Assembly (NCBI RefSeq): GCF_039830145.1
Contig: NZ_CP156082.1
Span: forward strand, 2,870,001-2,934,000
Direction of reading: 5' to 3'
From: Croceibacterium sp. TMG7-5b_MA50
Lineage (GTDB): Bacteria > Pseudomonadota > Alphaproteobacteria > Sphingomonadales > Sphingomonadaceae
DNA length: 64,000 bases
The notes beneath the pieces were generated by a model, which searched no databases, was not told where the DNA came from, and saw nothing but the letters and a program-made list of their open reading frames with translations. The position numbers and the translations under genes are program-made. Below are positions 45,667-54,495 of the stretch, piece after piece. Within the stretch, counting starts at the first letter, position 1; every line of letters begins with the position of its first letter.

Positions 45667-46935
45667 TCAGTCGTCTGCGTCCAGACCATAGGCGGTGTGC
45701 AGCACGCGGACGGCGAGCTCGGTCTCGTCCTCGTCGATCAGCACGCTGATCTTGATCTCGCTGGTGCTGATCGCCTCCACATTGATGCCGCGATCGGCCA
45801 GCGACTGGAACATGGTGGCGGCGACGCCCGCATGGCTGCGCATGCCAACGCCCACCACGCTGACCTTGGCGACCTTGGCGTCCACCACGATGCGATTGAA
45901 GCCGATGGTCGGACGCCGATCTTCCAACAGCGCCTGCGTGCGGGCGAGGTCGGCCTGCGGCACGGTGAAGGTCACGTCGGTCTCGCCCTTGTCGCGGCCG
46001 ACATTCTGGATGATCATGTCCACGTTGATTCCGGCATCCGCCAGCGGGCCGAAGATCATGCTGACCGCGCCCGGCCGGTCGGGCACGCGGGTCAGCACCA
46101 CGCGCGCCTCGTTCTTGTCGTGGGCGATGCCGGTGACCAGCTGCGTTTCCATTCCCCGGCTTTCCATGATTTCAGCCATTTCCTCATCCGAAACGATCAT
46201 CGTGCCCGGCAGGTCATCCGCCGGAACGCCATCTTCCACAAAGCTGGACAGCACCTGCACGCGCACGCCGGCCTTCATCGCCAGGCTGACGCTGCGGGTC
46301 TGCAGCACCTTGGCCCCGACGCTCGCCAGTTCCAGCATCTCCTCGTAGGTGACGAATTCCTGCTTCTTCGCGCGCGCCACGATGCGGGGGTCGGTGGTGT
46401 AGACCCCGTCCACGTCGGTGTAGATGTCGCAGCGGTCGGCGCCGATCGCCGCGGCCACCGCCACCGCGCTGGTGTCGGACCCGCCACGGCCCAGCGTCGT
46501 CACCCGGCCCGTTTCGGCGAGGCCCTGGAAGCCGGGGATCACGGCGATCTCGCCTTCACCCATCGCCTTCAGCAGCGCGTCGGTCTCGATGCTGGCGATG
46601 CGCGCCTTGGCATGCGCCTCCACCGTGTGGATCGGCATCTGCCAGCCCAGCCAGCTGCGCGCCTTGCAGCCCAGCGCCTGCAGCGTCAGCGCCAAGAGGC
46701 CGCTCGTTACCTGCTCCCCGCTCGCCACGACCACGTCGTATTCGGCGGGATCGTACAGCGGGTTCGCCTCCCGGCACCAGTTCACCAGGCGGTCGGTCTC
46801 GCCCGCCATGGCGCTGACCACCACGGCGACCTCGTGCCCGCGCTCCTGCTGACGGCGCACGATATTGGCGACACGGCGGATGCGCTCGGACCCGGCCATG
46901 CTGGTGCCGCCGAATTTCATCACGATCCGCGCCAA
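45667..46935 (-). CDS. lysC: Aspartate kinase
   Basis: Phosphorylates aspartate at the start of lysine, threonine and methionine synthesis. The start is placed at TTG (46933-46935), preceded by AGGGACGG, because it gives MARIVMKFGGTSMAG, the usual N-terminus; an upstream ATG would add ten unusual residues. It has 422 residues. KFGGTS binds the substrate, TLGRGGSDTSAVA is the kinase signature, and two ACT domains at the C-terminus ('DRPGAVSMIFGPLADAGINV', 'VGVGMRSHAGVAATMFQSL') give feedback control. Divergent from ubiG. Confidence 0.96.
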   Translation of the reverse strand: MARIVMKFGGTSMAGSERIRRVANIVRRQQERGHEVAVVVSAMAGETDRLVNWCREANPLYDPAEYDVVVASGEQVTSGLLALTLQALGCKARSWLGWQMPIHTVEAHAKARIASIETDALLKAMGEGEIAVIPGFQGLAETGRVTTLGRGGSDTSAVAVAAAIGADRCDIYTDVDGVYTTDPRIVARAKKQEFVTYEEMLELASVGAKVLQTRSVSLAMKAGVRVQVLSSFVEDGVPADDLPGTMIVSDEEMAEIMESRGMETQLVTGIAHDKNEARVVLTRVPDRPGAVSMIFGPLADAGINVDMIIQNVGRDKGETDVTFTVPQADLARTQALLEDRRPTIGFNRIVVDAKVAKVSVVGVGMRSHAGVAATMFQSLADRGINVEAISTSEIKISVLIDEDETELAVRVLHTAYGLDADD

Positions 46936-47002
46936 GAATCCGTCCCTCTCGCAAGTCGGCACCATACTGGCGCCACGTCCGCCGCGCTGTTAGGGATGCG
47001 CC

Positions 47003-47737
47003 ATGGGTGATGCAACTGTCGCAAATGTAACCATCCGCGACGCGGAGGCGGCGCATTTCGACCGTCTGGCCGCGGACTGGTGGAACCCCAAGGGCAGCAG
47101 CGCGATGCTGCACCGGTTGAACCCGGTGCGGCTCGGCTTCCTGCGCGATGCGATCGACCTGCACTGGGGCGGCGACATCCGCGACGCGCGTCCGCTGGCG
47201 GGCAGAAGCGCGCTGGATGTCGGTTGCGGCGCGGGCCTGCTGGCTGAACCGCTGGCCCGGTTGGGCGCGGCGGTGACTGGCGTGGACGCGGCGCCCGGCA
47301 ACATCGCCGCCGCGAAGGCGCATGCGGCGGGCGGCGGCCTTGCCATCGACTACCGGCATGGGGAGTTGTCGGCGGTGCCCGGCATCTTCGACCTTGTCAC
47401 CTGTATGGAGGTGATCGAGCATGTCGGCGACAAGCCGGCCTTTGTCGCCGAACTCGCCCGCCATCTGGCGCCCGGCGGCTTGATGGTCCTGTCCACCCCC
47501 AACCGCACCCCTGCCAGCCGCCTGCTGCTGGTCGGCGCGGCGGAGTTGGTCGGCGCCGTGCCGCGCGGCACGCACCGGTGGGATGATTTTCTGACGCCCG
47601 ATGAACTGCGCGACCTGCTCGCCGCCGCTGGTCTGGTGATGGACCCGCCGCGCGGCATCGCCTTCTCGCCGGCGAAGGGCTTCCACCTGTCGGATGATCT
47701 GGCGCTCGATTTCATAACCACCATCCGCCACGTCTGA
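47003..47737 (+). CDS. ubiG: Ubiquinone biosynthesis O-methyltransferase UbiG
   Basis: Carries out the two O-methylations of ubiquinone synthesis. It has 244 residues. The N-terminus has AAHFDRLAADWWNPKGSS and LHRLNPVRLGFLRD, diagnostic for UbiG. The SAM motif is LDVGCGAGLLAEPLARLGA, followed by TCMEVIEHV and LSTPNRT. It is close to lysC in divergent orientation, an arrangement common in alphaproteobacteria. Confidence 0.96.
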   Translation: MGDATVANVTIRDAEAAHFDRLAADWWNPKGSSAMLHRLNPVRLGFLRDAIDLHWGGDIRDARPLAGRSALDVGCGAGLLAEPLARLGAAVTGVDAAPGNIAAAKAHAAGGGLAIDYRHGELSAVPGIFDLVTCMEVIEHVGDKPAFVAELARHLAPGGLMVLSTPNRTPASRLLLVGAAELVGAVPRGTHRWDDFLTPDELRDLLAAAGLVMDPPRGIAFSPAKGFHLSDDLALDFITTIRHV

Positions 47738-47746
47738 GCCTCAGGC

Positions 47747-48640
47747 ATGATCGTCCGCGACAAGCCCCGCGCGATCGACCTCGTCTTCGCCATGCGCGGC
47801 TCTATCGTGCCGCACATCGCCGGGCGGGTGGGGCTGATGGTGCTGCTGGCCGCCGCGCTTGTGTGGATCGACCGGCACGGCACCCCCATGCCGCGGATCG
47901 ACGGACTGGTGTTCTCCACCTTTGGCGTCGCGCTGTCGCTGTTCCTGGGGTTCCGCAACAACGCCGCTTATGATCGCTGGTGGGAAGCGCGCAAGCTGTG
48001 GGGCGGCCTGCTGGCCGACATGCGCAACCTGGCGCGGGAAGTGGAACTGTTCGTTGCCGACCCGACCGCGAGGGCCGATCTGCTGCGTGGTGCGCTCGCC
48101 TTCCTGCACCTGCACCGCGCCAATCTGCGGGGCCTGCGCGATGATCCGGTGGCGCAGTCGTTGGCCGGGAAGAAGGTTGCCTGCGCCGTCCATCCGCCTG
48201 ACGCGCAGATGGATCTCGTCACTCGCCGCCTAGCGGCGGCTCATGCCGCCGGGGCAGTCGACGGCTTCGGCCTGCGGGCGCTCGATACCCGCCTCGCCAG
48301 CATCGCCTTGCAGCAGGCCGGGTGCGAGCGGATCGCGCTGACGCCGCTGCCTTACGTGTACTCCCTGTTGATCCACCGCACGATCTGGCTGTTCTGCCTG
48401 CTGCTGCCCTTCGCCTTCATCGACCCGGCCGGCTGGCTGACGCCGCTGTTCGTGGCAATCGTCGGCTATGTGTTTTTAGGCTTGGCCGAGGTCACGGAGG
48501 AACTGGCCCACCCCTTCGCCATGACCGCCAACGGCCTGCCGCTGGACACGATCTGCCGCGCGGCGGAAATCAGCCTGGCGCCGCATCTGGGGGAAGAACC
48601 GCCCCCGCCGCTGCGGCCGGTGCGGTTCTTCCTGGGGTAG
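47747..48640 (+). CDS. Bestrophin-family ion channel protein
   Basis: A 297-residue membrane protein of the bestrophin/UPF0187 family, a presumed ion channel. Hydrophobic segments are 'VGLMVLLAAALVWI', 'FSTFGVALSLFLGF', 'TIWLFCLLLPFAFI' and 'PLFVAIVGYVFLGL'. The family signature is FRNNAAYDRWWEARKLWG, with LAEVTEELAHPF near the C-terminus. It starts 9 bp after ubiG and may be co-transcribed. Convergent with the reductase gene. Confidence 0.92.
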   Translation: MIVRDKPRAIDLVFAMRGSIVPHIAGRVGLMVLLAAALVWIDRHGTPMPRIDGLVFSTFGVALSLFLGFRNNAAYDRWWEARKLWGGLLADMRNLAREVELFVADPTARADLLRGALAFLHLHRANLRGLRDDPVAQSLAGKKVACAVHPPDAQMDLVTRRLAAAHAAGAVDGFGLRALDTRLASIALQQAGCERIALTPLPYVYSLLIHRTIWLFCLLLPFAFIDPAGWLTPLFVAIVGYVFLGLAEVTEELAHPFAMTANGLPLDTICRAAEISLAPHLGEEPPPPLRPVRFFLG

Positions 48641-48663
48641 GGCGTAGGCCCATAGATGAACGG

Positions 48664-49725
48664 TCAGGGGATCAGACGCTCCGCACGGAGTTGCTCGAAT
48701 AAGGCGTAGAACGCGTCGTCGGTTGGCTGATAACCGGCAAAGCCCAGTCGCCGGCTCTTGCTCATGTCCGTCACCACCTCGATCGGTCGGCCGAGATCGG
48801 CGTCGGTATGCCAGGGGGATGCAAGGCGGCTCAGGTCCAGTTCCGCCAAACCCTCGCGCTCTGCAATCGTCCGCCATAGCGCGGCATCATCCGCCATCTG
48901 CTGTTCCAGCGGGCGCACGGTCCCGTCGAACGGCACCGCCTTCACGCCGAACCATTTGGCGATGCGCCCCCACATCCACTGCCAGCGGAAGAAGTCGCCA
49001 TTGACGACGTTGAACGCCTCGTCATGGGCCGCCTCCGTCTCCGCAGCCCATAACAGATGGCGCGCCAATTGCCCGGCATCGGTCATGTCGGTCAGCCCGG
49101 ACCATTGTGCGGCCGAGCCGGGGAAGGTGAATGGCCGCCCGCTTTCCCGGCACAGGCTGGCATAGACCGCCAGCGTCGTGCCCATGTTCATCGCGTTGCC
49201 GACCGCCAGTCCGATGACGGTATGCGGGCGATGCACGCTCCAGCTGAAGCCGTCGCGCGCGGCCGCGGCAAACACTTCATCTTCCTGCGCGTAGTAGAAA
49301 TTCTCGACATCCAGCCGCCCTTGCTCCTCGCGGAAGGGCGTCTGTGGCAGCGTGCCCTTGCCGTAGGCTTCGAACGGGCCGAGATAATGCTTGAGGCCGG
49401 TGACCAGCGCGACATGGCGGGGACCGGTCGGCTTCGGAAGACCATCCAGCAGGTTGCGTACCATGGCGCCGTTGACGCGGATGTTCTCCGCCTCGCTATC
49501 CTGCCGCAGCCAGGTGGTGATGAACACCGCGTCGGGGTTCAGGTCGCGCAGGGCCGCGGCAGTTGCCGCCTCGTCCTGCAGGTCCGCCGCGAGCGGCTGC
49601 ACGCCAGCCTGCGCCTGCGGGCGTCGCGCCAGGCCGTGTACCCTCCAGCCTTGCTCCACCAGCAGCTTTGCCGTTGCGCTGCCGATGATCCCGCTTGCTC
49701 CCACCACCAATGCCGTTTTCGCCAT
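48664..49725 (-). CDS. PRISE-type NAD(P)-dependent reductase (progesterone 5-beta-reductase/iridoid synthase-like)
   Basis: Extended short-chain dehydrogenase of 353 residues from the ATG at 49723-49725. The Rossmann motif GASGIIGS is near residue 9. The PRISE hallmark VTGLKHYLGPFEAYG is present, with the catalytic Lys in KHY, and 'YYAQEDEVFAAAARDGFSW' supplies the catalytic Tyr region. Family members reduce activated C=C bonds of enones. It is divergent from an HxlR regulator, suggesting induction by electrophilic compounds. Confidence 0.85.
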   Translation of the reverse strand: MAKTALVVGASGIIGSATAKLLVEQGWRVHGLARRPQAQAGVQPLAADLQDEAATAAALRDLNPDAVFITTWLRQDSEAENIRVNGAMVRNLLDGLPKPTGPRHVALVTGLKHYLGPFEAYGKGTLPQTPFREEQGRLDVENFYYAQEDEVFAAAARDGFSWSVHRPHTVIGLAVGNAMNMGTTLAVYASLCRESGRPFTFPGSAAQWSGLTDMTDAGQLARHLLWAAETEAAHDEAFNVVNGDFFRWQWMWGRIAKWFGVKAVPFDGTVRPLEQQMADDAALWRTIAEREGLAELDLSRLASPWHTDADLGRPIEVVTDMSKSRRLGFAGYQPTDDAFYALFEQLRAERLIP

Positions 49726-49817
49726 GCACGCCTCCTTCGTTGCCGGACAGCTAGGCACCGGACCGATCGGGTTCTAGACGGCACTATTTACGGCCCCAGG
49801 CACCAGGAGGTAACCAC

Positions 49818-50198
49818 ATGCGGCCCGGAACGCCCGACGACGAATGGCGTGAGGATTGCGCCCCGCGCCGTGTGCTGGAACTGTTCGCTACCAAATGGAC
49901 CAGCATGGTCCTGCATACGCTGCATGCCCGCCATGCCGGGGCGGCGCGGACCGGTGCGCTCCACCGCAGCCTGCCGGGCATCTCCAAGAAGATGCTGACG
50001 CAGACGCTGCGCGATATGGAGCGAAGCGGTTTGCTGAAGCGGCACGTTCACAGCACGATGCCGCCGGCGGTCGAATATCGTCTAACCCGGTTGGGCCGCC
50101 GTTTCGTGGAGCCGGTGGAGCTGCTTTACGGCTGGGGTCGCGCCAATGCCGACGCGCTTGATCTCCTTGCTCCTCGTCCAAGCTCGCGGCGTACATAG
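49818..50198 (+). CDS. HxlR-family transcriptional regulator
   Basis: A 126-residue winged-helix regulator. 'APRRVLELFATKWTSMVLHTL', then LHRSLPGISKKMLTQTLRDMERSGLL and 'MPPAVEYRLTRLGRRFVEPV' are the HxlR core. HxlR proteins often sense reactive aldehydes or quinones. Divergent from the PRISE reductase with a 92-bp gap, so it probably regulates that gene. The N-terminal Cys in EDCAPRRV is at the position of the redox-sensing Cys of some members. Confidence 0.9.
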   Translation: MRPGTPDDEWREDCAPRRVLELFATKWTSMVLHTLHARHAGAARTGALHRSLPGISKKMLTQTLRDMERSGLLKRHVHSTMPPAVEYRLTRLGRRFVEPVELLYGWGRANADALDLLAPRPSSRRT

Positions 50199-50295
50199 GC
50201 AAGGGCGACGGCCACCGGGCCGACACCGCTATCGTAAGATCGGCTTTCCCGGCTGCAAGCAGACCCTTGCCATGCTGCCGAATGTAGCGCTTGCC

Positions 50296-50535
50296 CGCTC
50301 TTACCTGCCCACCCCCGATCGCCGGAACGCCCTCGGGCGCAACGTGGCGCAGCAAGGCTATATCACTGACGAACTGACCGAATATGCGCTGGACTGGATC
50401 GGCAGCCGCGGTCCCGGCAAGCCGTGGATGACGCACCTGGTGCATAAGGCGGTGCATGCCGAACCCATCTCGGTCGAACGGCACAAGGGCCGCTACGTCG
50501 AAGCGACCCCCCGCTATCCCGACAGCATGGCACCG
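50296..50535 (+). pseudogene. Sulfatase (arylsulfatase-type) fragment
   Basis: The frame reads SYLPTPDRRNALGRNVAQQ, GYITDELTEYALDWIGSRG, KPWMTHLVHKAVHAEP and ERHKGRYVEATPRYPDSM. This is the middle of a type I sulfatase, where family members have GYITDxLTDYALDWL and KPFFLYLSHKAVHAP. The N-terminal part with the formylglycine Cys/Ser motif and the C-terminal half are absent, so it is a remnant. Surrounding 50199-50295 and 50536-50716 show no recognisable gene. Confidence 0.8.
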
Positions 50536-50716
50536 GGCGTGTCCGGCCGGCCTATGTGGGCGGCGCAACAGCTGGCGAGGATGCCGGCATGCGGATGCGG
50601 GTGCGCGACAGCGGAGGCGCGGCGCACGCGGGCTTCCCGCCTGTCTTTTGAGCCGCCGATGACGCGCTGAGCAGGCCTGCCTTGAGGATCATGGAGCAAC
50701 CACCACACATCTCGCC

Positions 50717-50905
50717 TTACGATTCTGTACCTCTGGGCGGCTGTGTGGACCGATGAAGCAGGCGGCTGGCGACCGCCCGCTCGAGCCGGGCGATCGCCTT
50801 GGAGACGTTGGCCGCTGACACGCCGAGCCGACGACCCGCCTCCTCCAGCGCCGACCGTCGTACCGGGTCGGCAAGGGCGGATTCCGCGTTGTTGAGGTGA
50901 CCGAT
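50717..50905 (-). pseudogene. LysR-type regulator fragment (helix-turn-helix only)
   Basis: In one minus frame between two stops (TGA 50906-50908, TAA 50717-50719) the sequence reads RRLGVSAANVSKAIARLE followed by RAVASRLLHRSTQ, an excellent LysR DNA-binding helix-turn-helix. No start codon is in place and the ligand domain is missing. It is separate from the intact LysR gene at 50957-51874. Confidence 0.75.
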
Positions 50906-50956
50906 TCAAGAAGGGGCAGCCGACGCCCGGAATATCAGCGTTGGCGATCTCTCACC

Positions 50957-51874
50957 TTACCGATGACCAAGCCGCATCGGCTGCACTTCGCGGATCAGAT
51001 CGATCAGCAGCTGCAGTCCGGCGGGTACATGCCGGCGCCCCGAGTAGTAGACATGAAAGCCGCTGCCGCTGCTTGCCCAGTCCTCCAGCACCGGCTGCAA
51101 GGCGCCGCTCCGCAGGTGAGGCCGCAGCGCCGGCTCGGAGGCGTAGATGATGCCGGTGCCCGACAGGCCGCAGGCCAGCATGGCGATGCCCGTGTCCACG
51201 GTCAGCGGCCCGGGCGTGGCGATGGCGACAGCCTCCCCATCCCGCTCGAACTCCCACTGGTACAGCTGGTCATTGCCGAGCCGTATGCCGATGCAGCGAT
51301 GATGCCGCAGATCCTGCGGGGTGCCGGGCATGCCGAAGCGGTGGAGATAGGCAGGCGCTGCCGCCGCGATCCAGCGCATGTCGGGTGAAAGCCGCTGCGC
51401 TATCATGTCCTCTGGCACCGTGCCGCCGTAGCGGATGCCGGCGTCGAAGCCGTTGCCGACGATGTCGATCATCCGGTTGGTCACACCCAGGTCGATCTGC
51501 ACCTCGGGATAGCGATCCACGAAGATCGGCAGCACCGGCTCCAGCAGCAGCCCAACCGCGTCTTCCAGCACATTGATCCGGATGCGCCCCGCCGGCGCCT
51601 CGCGGTAGCGGTCCAGCTTGCCCGCCGCTTGCCCGATCGCCTCCATCGGGTGCTCGATCATCGCGCGCAGATCTTCCCCGGCGGCCGTCAGGGTCACGCT
51701 GCGCGTGGTTCTGTTCAACAGTCGAACGCCACGCCGCTCCTCCAGCGCGCGCATGGCGTGGCTTAATGCGGAGGTGGTCACGCCCATTGCCAGCGCGGCG
51801 CGCTTGAAGCTGCCGTGCTGGGCAATGGCCAGGAAGTAGGCGAAGTCCGCCAGATCAGCTCGGCTCAACTGCAT
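50957..51874 (-). CDS. LysR-family transcriptional regulator
   Basis: A 305-residue regulator. The helix-turn-helix is FAYFLAIAQHGSFKRAALAM, then GVTTSALSHAMRALEERRGVRLLNRTTRSV. The periplasmic-binding-like effector domain follows ('GRIRINVLEDAVGLLLEPVL', 'GNGFDAGIRYGGTVPEDMIA'). Divergent from the cupin operon with a 141-bp gap, the classic LysR arrangement; it likely activates that operon in response to a substrate. Confidence 0.93.
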   Translation of the reverse strand: MQLSRADLADFAYFLAIAQHGSFKRAALAMGVTTSALSHAMRALEERRGVRLLNRTTRSVTLTAAGEDLRAMIEHPMEAIGQAAGKLDRYREAPAGRIRINVLEDAVGLLLEPVLPIFVDRYPEVQIDLGVTNRMIDIVGNGFDAGIRYGGTVPEDMIAQRLSPDMRWIAAAAPAYLHRFGMPGTPQDLRHHRCIGIRLGNDQLYQWEFERDGEAVAIATPGPLTVDTGIAMLACGLSGTGIIYASEPALRPHLRSGALQPVLEDWASSGSGFHVYYSGRRHVPAGLQLLIDLIREVQPMRLGHR

Positions 51875-52015
51875 GACGCCCTCCTATAGCTTCTGTTGAG
51901 CATCGTTCACCAGTTCGTTGCCGCTGGCGCCGCTAATCGCATCCGTCGCCATCTCCTATCTTGTGGGGGAGGGCACTCGCCAGTGGCGTGAGTGGCCAAG
52001 AGGAAGGCGATTCCG

Positions 52016-52504
52016 ATGACGAGGTTCAGCATTTGCCTGGTCGCGCTGCTGCTGCCGGCCGGCGTCGCACAGGCGCAGAATGGAGCAGGCGACATGACCA
52101 TCACACGCAAGACAGACATGGAAACGACAGCCGGACCCGCAGAAAACTTCACCGGCACGGCGACGATCACCGGCCAATTCCAGCGGGAGGCCCCGTCGCG
52201 CGTTTCCGGCGCGATCGTCCATTTCGAGCCCGGGGCCCGGACCGCCTGGCACACCCACCCCGCCGGGCAGACGCTGATCGTCACCGAAGGCGTCGGCTGG
52301 ACGCAGGTCGAGGGCGGGCCGAAACTGGAGTTCCATGCAGGCGACATCCTGTGGTGCCCGGCAGAGCACAGGCACTGGCACGGCGCGACCCAACATGACG
52401 CCATGACCCACATCGCGATCCAGGAAGTGATCGATGGCTCCCCCGTGACCTGGATGGAGCATGTGACGGACGAGGAATACCTCGCGCCGGTCGGGCAGGA
52501 GTAG
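52016..52504 (+). CDS. Exported cupin-domain protein
   Basis: A 162-residue secreted cupin. The ATG at 52016 (preceded by GGAAGG) gives the signal peptide [20 protein letters not shown]. The cupin motif 1 is [22 protein letters not shown] with two His ligands, and motif 2 is [16 protein letters not shown] with further His. First gene of a four-gene operon. Such proteins occur beside carboxymuconolactone decarboxylase-like and oxidoreductase genes; no reaction can be assigned. Confidence 0.85.
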   Translation: MTRFSICLVALLLPAGVAQAQNGAGDMTITRKTDMETTAGPAENFTGTATITGQFQREAPSRVSGAIVHFEPGARTAWHTHPAGQTLIVTEGVGWTQVEGGPKLEFHAGDILWCPAEHRHWHGATQHDAMTHIAIQEVIDGSPVTWMEHVTDEEYLAPVGQE

Positions 52505-52508
52505 ATCG

Positions 52509-52763
52509 GTGCCGCACATCATCGTCAAGCTGTGGCCGGGCAAGTCGGACGAGCAGAAGCAGCGGCTGACAGCGGCCATCACGGATGACGTGACCCGGAT
52601 CCTTGGGTGCGGCGAGGCTGCGGTCTCGGTCGCGTTTGAGGAGGTCGATGCCGCCGAATGGACCAGTCAGGTCTACGAACCCGACATCCTGGGCCGGTGG
52701 AACAATCTGACCAAGCAGCCGGGCTATGGCGAGCGGCCCGCCCGGCAGGAGAACGCACAATGA
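52509..52763 (+). CDS. 4-oxalocrotonate tautomerase-family protein
   Basis: An 84-residue tautomerase. The GTG at 52509 starts [16 protein letters not shown]; after Met removal Pro1 is the catalytic base. '[17 protein letters not shown]' is the helix and the rest matches the PptA/4-OT-like short form. It begins 5 bp after the cupin stop and overlaps the next gene by 4 bp. Confidence 0.87.
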   Translation: MPHIIVKLWPGKSDEQKQRLTAAITDDVTRILGCGEAAVSVAFEEVDAAEWTSQVYEPDILGRWNNLTKQPGYGERPARQENAQ

Positions 52764-53653
52764 TCCTGAACGAAACCGCCATCCTGGCTGATGGCGTGGC
52801 GATCCCGCGCCTAGGTCTTGGCACCTGGCGCATCGATGACGATGCCGTCGCCACCCTCGTGCGCGAGGCGGCGGCGATCGGATATCGCCATTTCGACACG
52901 GCGCAGGCCTATGGCAATGAGCGCGGCGTGGGCGAAGGGTTGCGCGCCAGCGGCGTGCCGCGCGACGACCTGTTCGTCACCACCAAGCTGGTGGCCGAAG
53001 CCAAGACCCATGCAGAAGCGCGGCAGCGGATCGACGGATCGCTGAAGACCCTGGGGCTCGATCACATCGACCTGATGCTGATCCACAGCCCGCAGCCCTG
53101 GGCAGAGTTCCGCAACGGCGGCAACTTCGACGAAGGTAACCTTGAAGCCTGGCGTGCGCTGGAAGAGGCGCAGCAGGCCGGGAAAATCCGGGCCATCGGC
53201 GTGTCCAATTTCGAACGCACCGACCTCGACAACATTCTGGCGCACGCCACCATTCGGCCTGCGGTGAACCAGGTGCTGGCGCATGTCGGCAACACGCCAT
53301 TCGACCTCATCGCTTACTGCCAGGGACAGGGCATCCTGGTGCAGGCCTACTCACCGGTCGCGCACGGGGCCGCGTTGGGCCATGCCGATCTGGCGACCAT
53401 GGCGGCGAGATACGACGTCGGCGTCGCCCAATTGTGCATCCGCTACTGTCTGCAACTCGGGCTGGTGCCGCTGCCGAAGACGACCAGCCTCGCGCACATG
53501 CGCAGCAACGCGGCGGTGGACTTCACGATCACGGATGACGACATGGCCACGCTGACCAGCCTGACGGGCGGGGTGGATTACGGGGAGGCCAGCGCGTTCC
53601 CCGTCTTCGGCAGGCCGCGGGTGGCTGCGGCTCCAGCGGAGACCGGCCGGTGA
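52760..53653 (+). CDS. Aldo/keto reductase
   Basis: NADPH-dependent carbonyl reductase of 297 residues from ATG 52760. '[14 protein letters not shown]' is the barrel start. The catalytic tetrad is Asp and Tyr in [10 protein letters not shown], Lys in TTKL and His in LIHSPQPW. '[14 protein letters not shown]' and '[14 protein letters not shown]' are AKR signatures (dicarbonyl/2,5-diketogluconate reductase-like group). It overlaps both neighbours by 4 bp. Confidence 0.92.
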   Translation: MILNETAILADGVAIPRLGLGTWRIDDDAVATLVREAAAIGYRHFDTAQAYGNERGVGEGLRASGVPRDDLFVTTKLVAEAKTHAEARQRIDGSLKTLGLDHIDLMLIHSPQPWAEFRNGGNFDEGNLEAWRALEEAQQAGKIRAIGVSNFERTDLDNILAHATIRPAVNQVLAHVGNTPFDLIAYCQGQGILVQAYSPVAHGAALGHADLATMAARYDVGVAQLCIRYCLQLGLVPLPKTTSLAHMRSNAAVDFTITDDDMATLTSLTGGVDYGEASAFPVFGRPRVAAAPAETGR

Positions 53654-54399
53654 GCGCGCGGTTTACCGGCAAGGTCGCCTTCGTCACCGGGGCGGCCAGC
53701 GGCATCGGCCGCGCGACCGCCGTGGCCTTCGCTGCAGAAGGCGCGCAGGTTGCCATCCTGGACCGGACGGCGGATGCACTTGCCGCCACGGCGGACGCCG
53801 TGCGCGCCGCTGGTGGCGAGGTGCTGACGATCGCCGCGGACATTGCCGACCCGGCAGCGGTCGAGGCGGCGATCGGCCAGGTGGTCGCAAGGTTCGGCCG
53901 GCTGGACATCGCCTTCAACAACGCCGGTGTCGAGAACAGGCATGCTCCGGTCCACGCCATCGAACTTGGCGAATGGGACCGGATCCTCGACATCAACCTG
54001 CGCGGAACCTTTGTTTGCATGAAGCACGAACTGGCGCAGATGATGCGCCAGGGGGGCGGGGTGATCGTCAACACCTCCTCCGGCGCGGGTGTGCGTGGCG
54101 TGGCCGGCGGTGCATCCTACGCCGCGTCAAAGCACGCGATCATCGGCCTCACCAAATCCGCCGCGCTGGATTATGCACAGCAGAACATCCGGGTGAACGC
54201 CGTCCTGCCGGGGAACATCGAGACACCCATGATGGACCGCTTCACCGACGGCGATATCCAGAAGGCCATCGATCTCGAACCGGTCGGTCGCCTGGGCAAG
54301 CCGGAAGAGATCGCCGATGCCGTGCTGTGGATGAGCGCCGACCTAGGTGCGTTCGTCACGGGTGCGGCGATCTCGGTGGATGGCGGCTGGTCGCTCTGA
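53650..54399 (+). CDS. Short-chain dehydrogenase/reductase
   Basis: A 249-residue classical SDR from GTG 53650. The cofactor motif is TGAASGIGR; NNAG follows in 'DIAFNNAGVENRH'. The active site Ser is in NTSSGAGVRG and Tyr/Lys in SYAASKHAI. 'GAFVTGAAISVDGGWSL' is the usual C-terminus. Final gene of the operon; a terminator follows at 54449. Confidence 0.93.
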   Translation: MSARFTGKVAFVTGAASGIGRATAVAFAAEGAQVAILDRTADALAATADAVRAAGGEVLTIAADIADPAAVEAAIGQVVARFGRLDIAFNNAGVENRHAPVHAIELGEWDRILDINLRGTFVCMKHELAQMMRQGGGVIVNTSSGAGVRGVAGGASYAASKHAIIGLTKSAALDYAQQNIRVNAVLPGNIETPMMDRFTDGDIQKAIDLEPVGRLGKPEEIADAVLWMSADLGAFVTGAAISVDGGWSL

Positions 54400-54448
54400 A
54401 AGCATCGCTCGCTCGCTGCTGGAACTTGGCTTCCGATCTGGTCCTTCA

Positions 54449-54478
54449 GGGCTGGTCCCGCACTTACAGGACCAGCCC
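54449..54478. terminator. Bidirectional terminator between the SDR and TonB receptor genes
   Basis: GGGCTGGTCC (54449-54458) pairs perfectly with GGACCAGCCC (54469-54478) around a 10-nt loop between convergent genes. No strong T-tract. Confidence 0.65.
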
Positions 54479-54495
54479 GGGCAGCAAGCCCCCTG

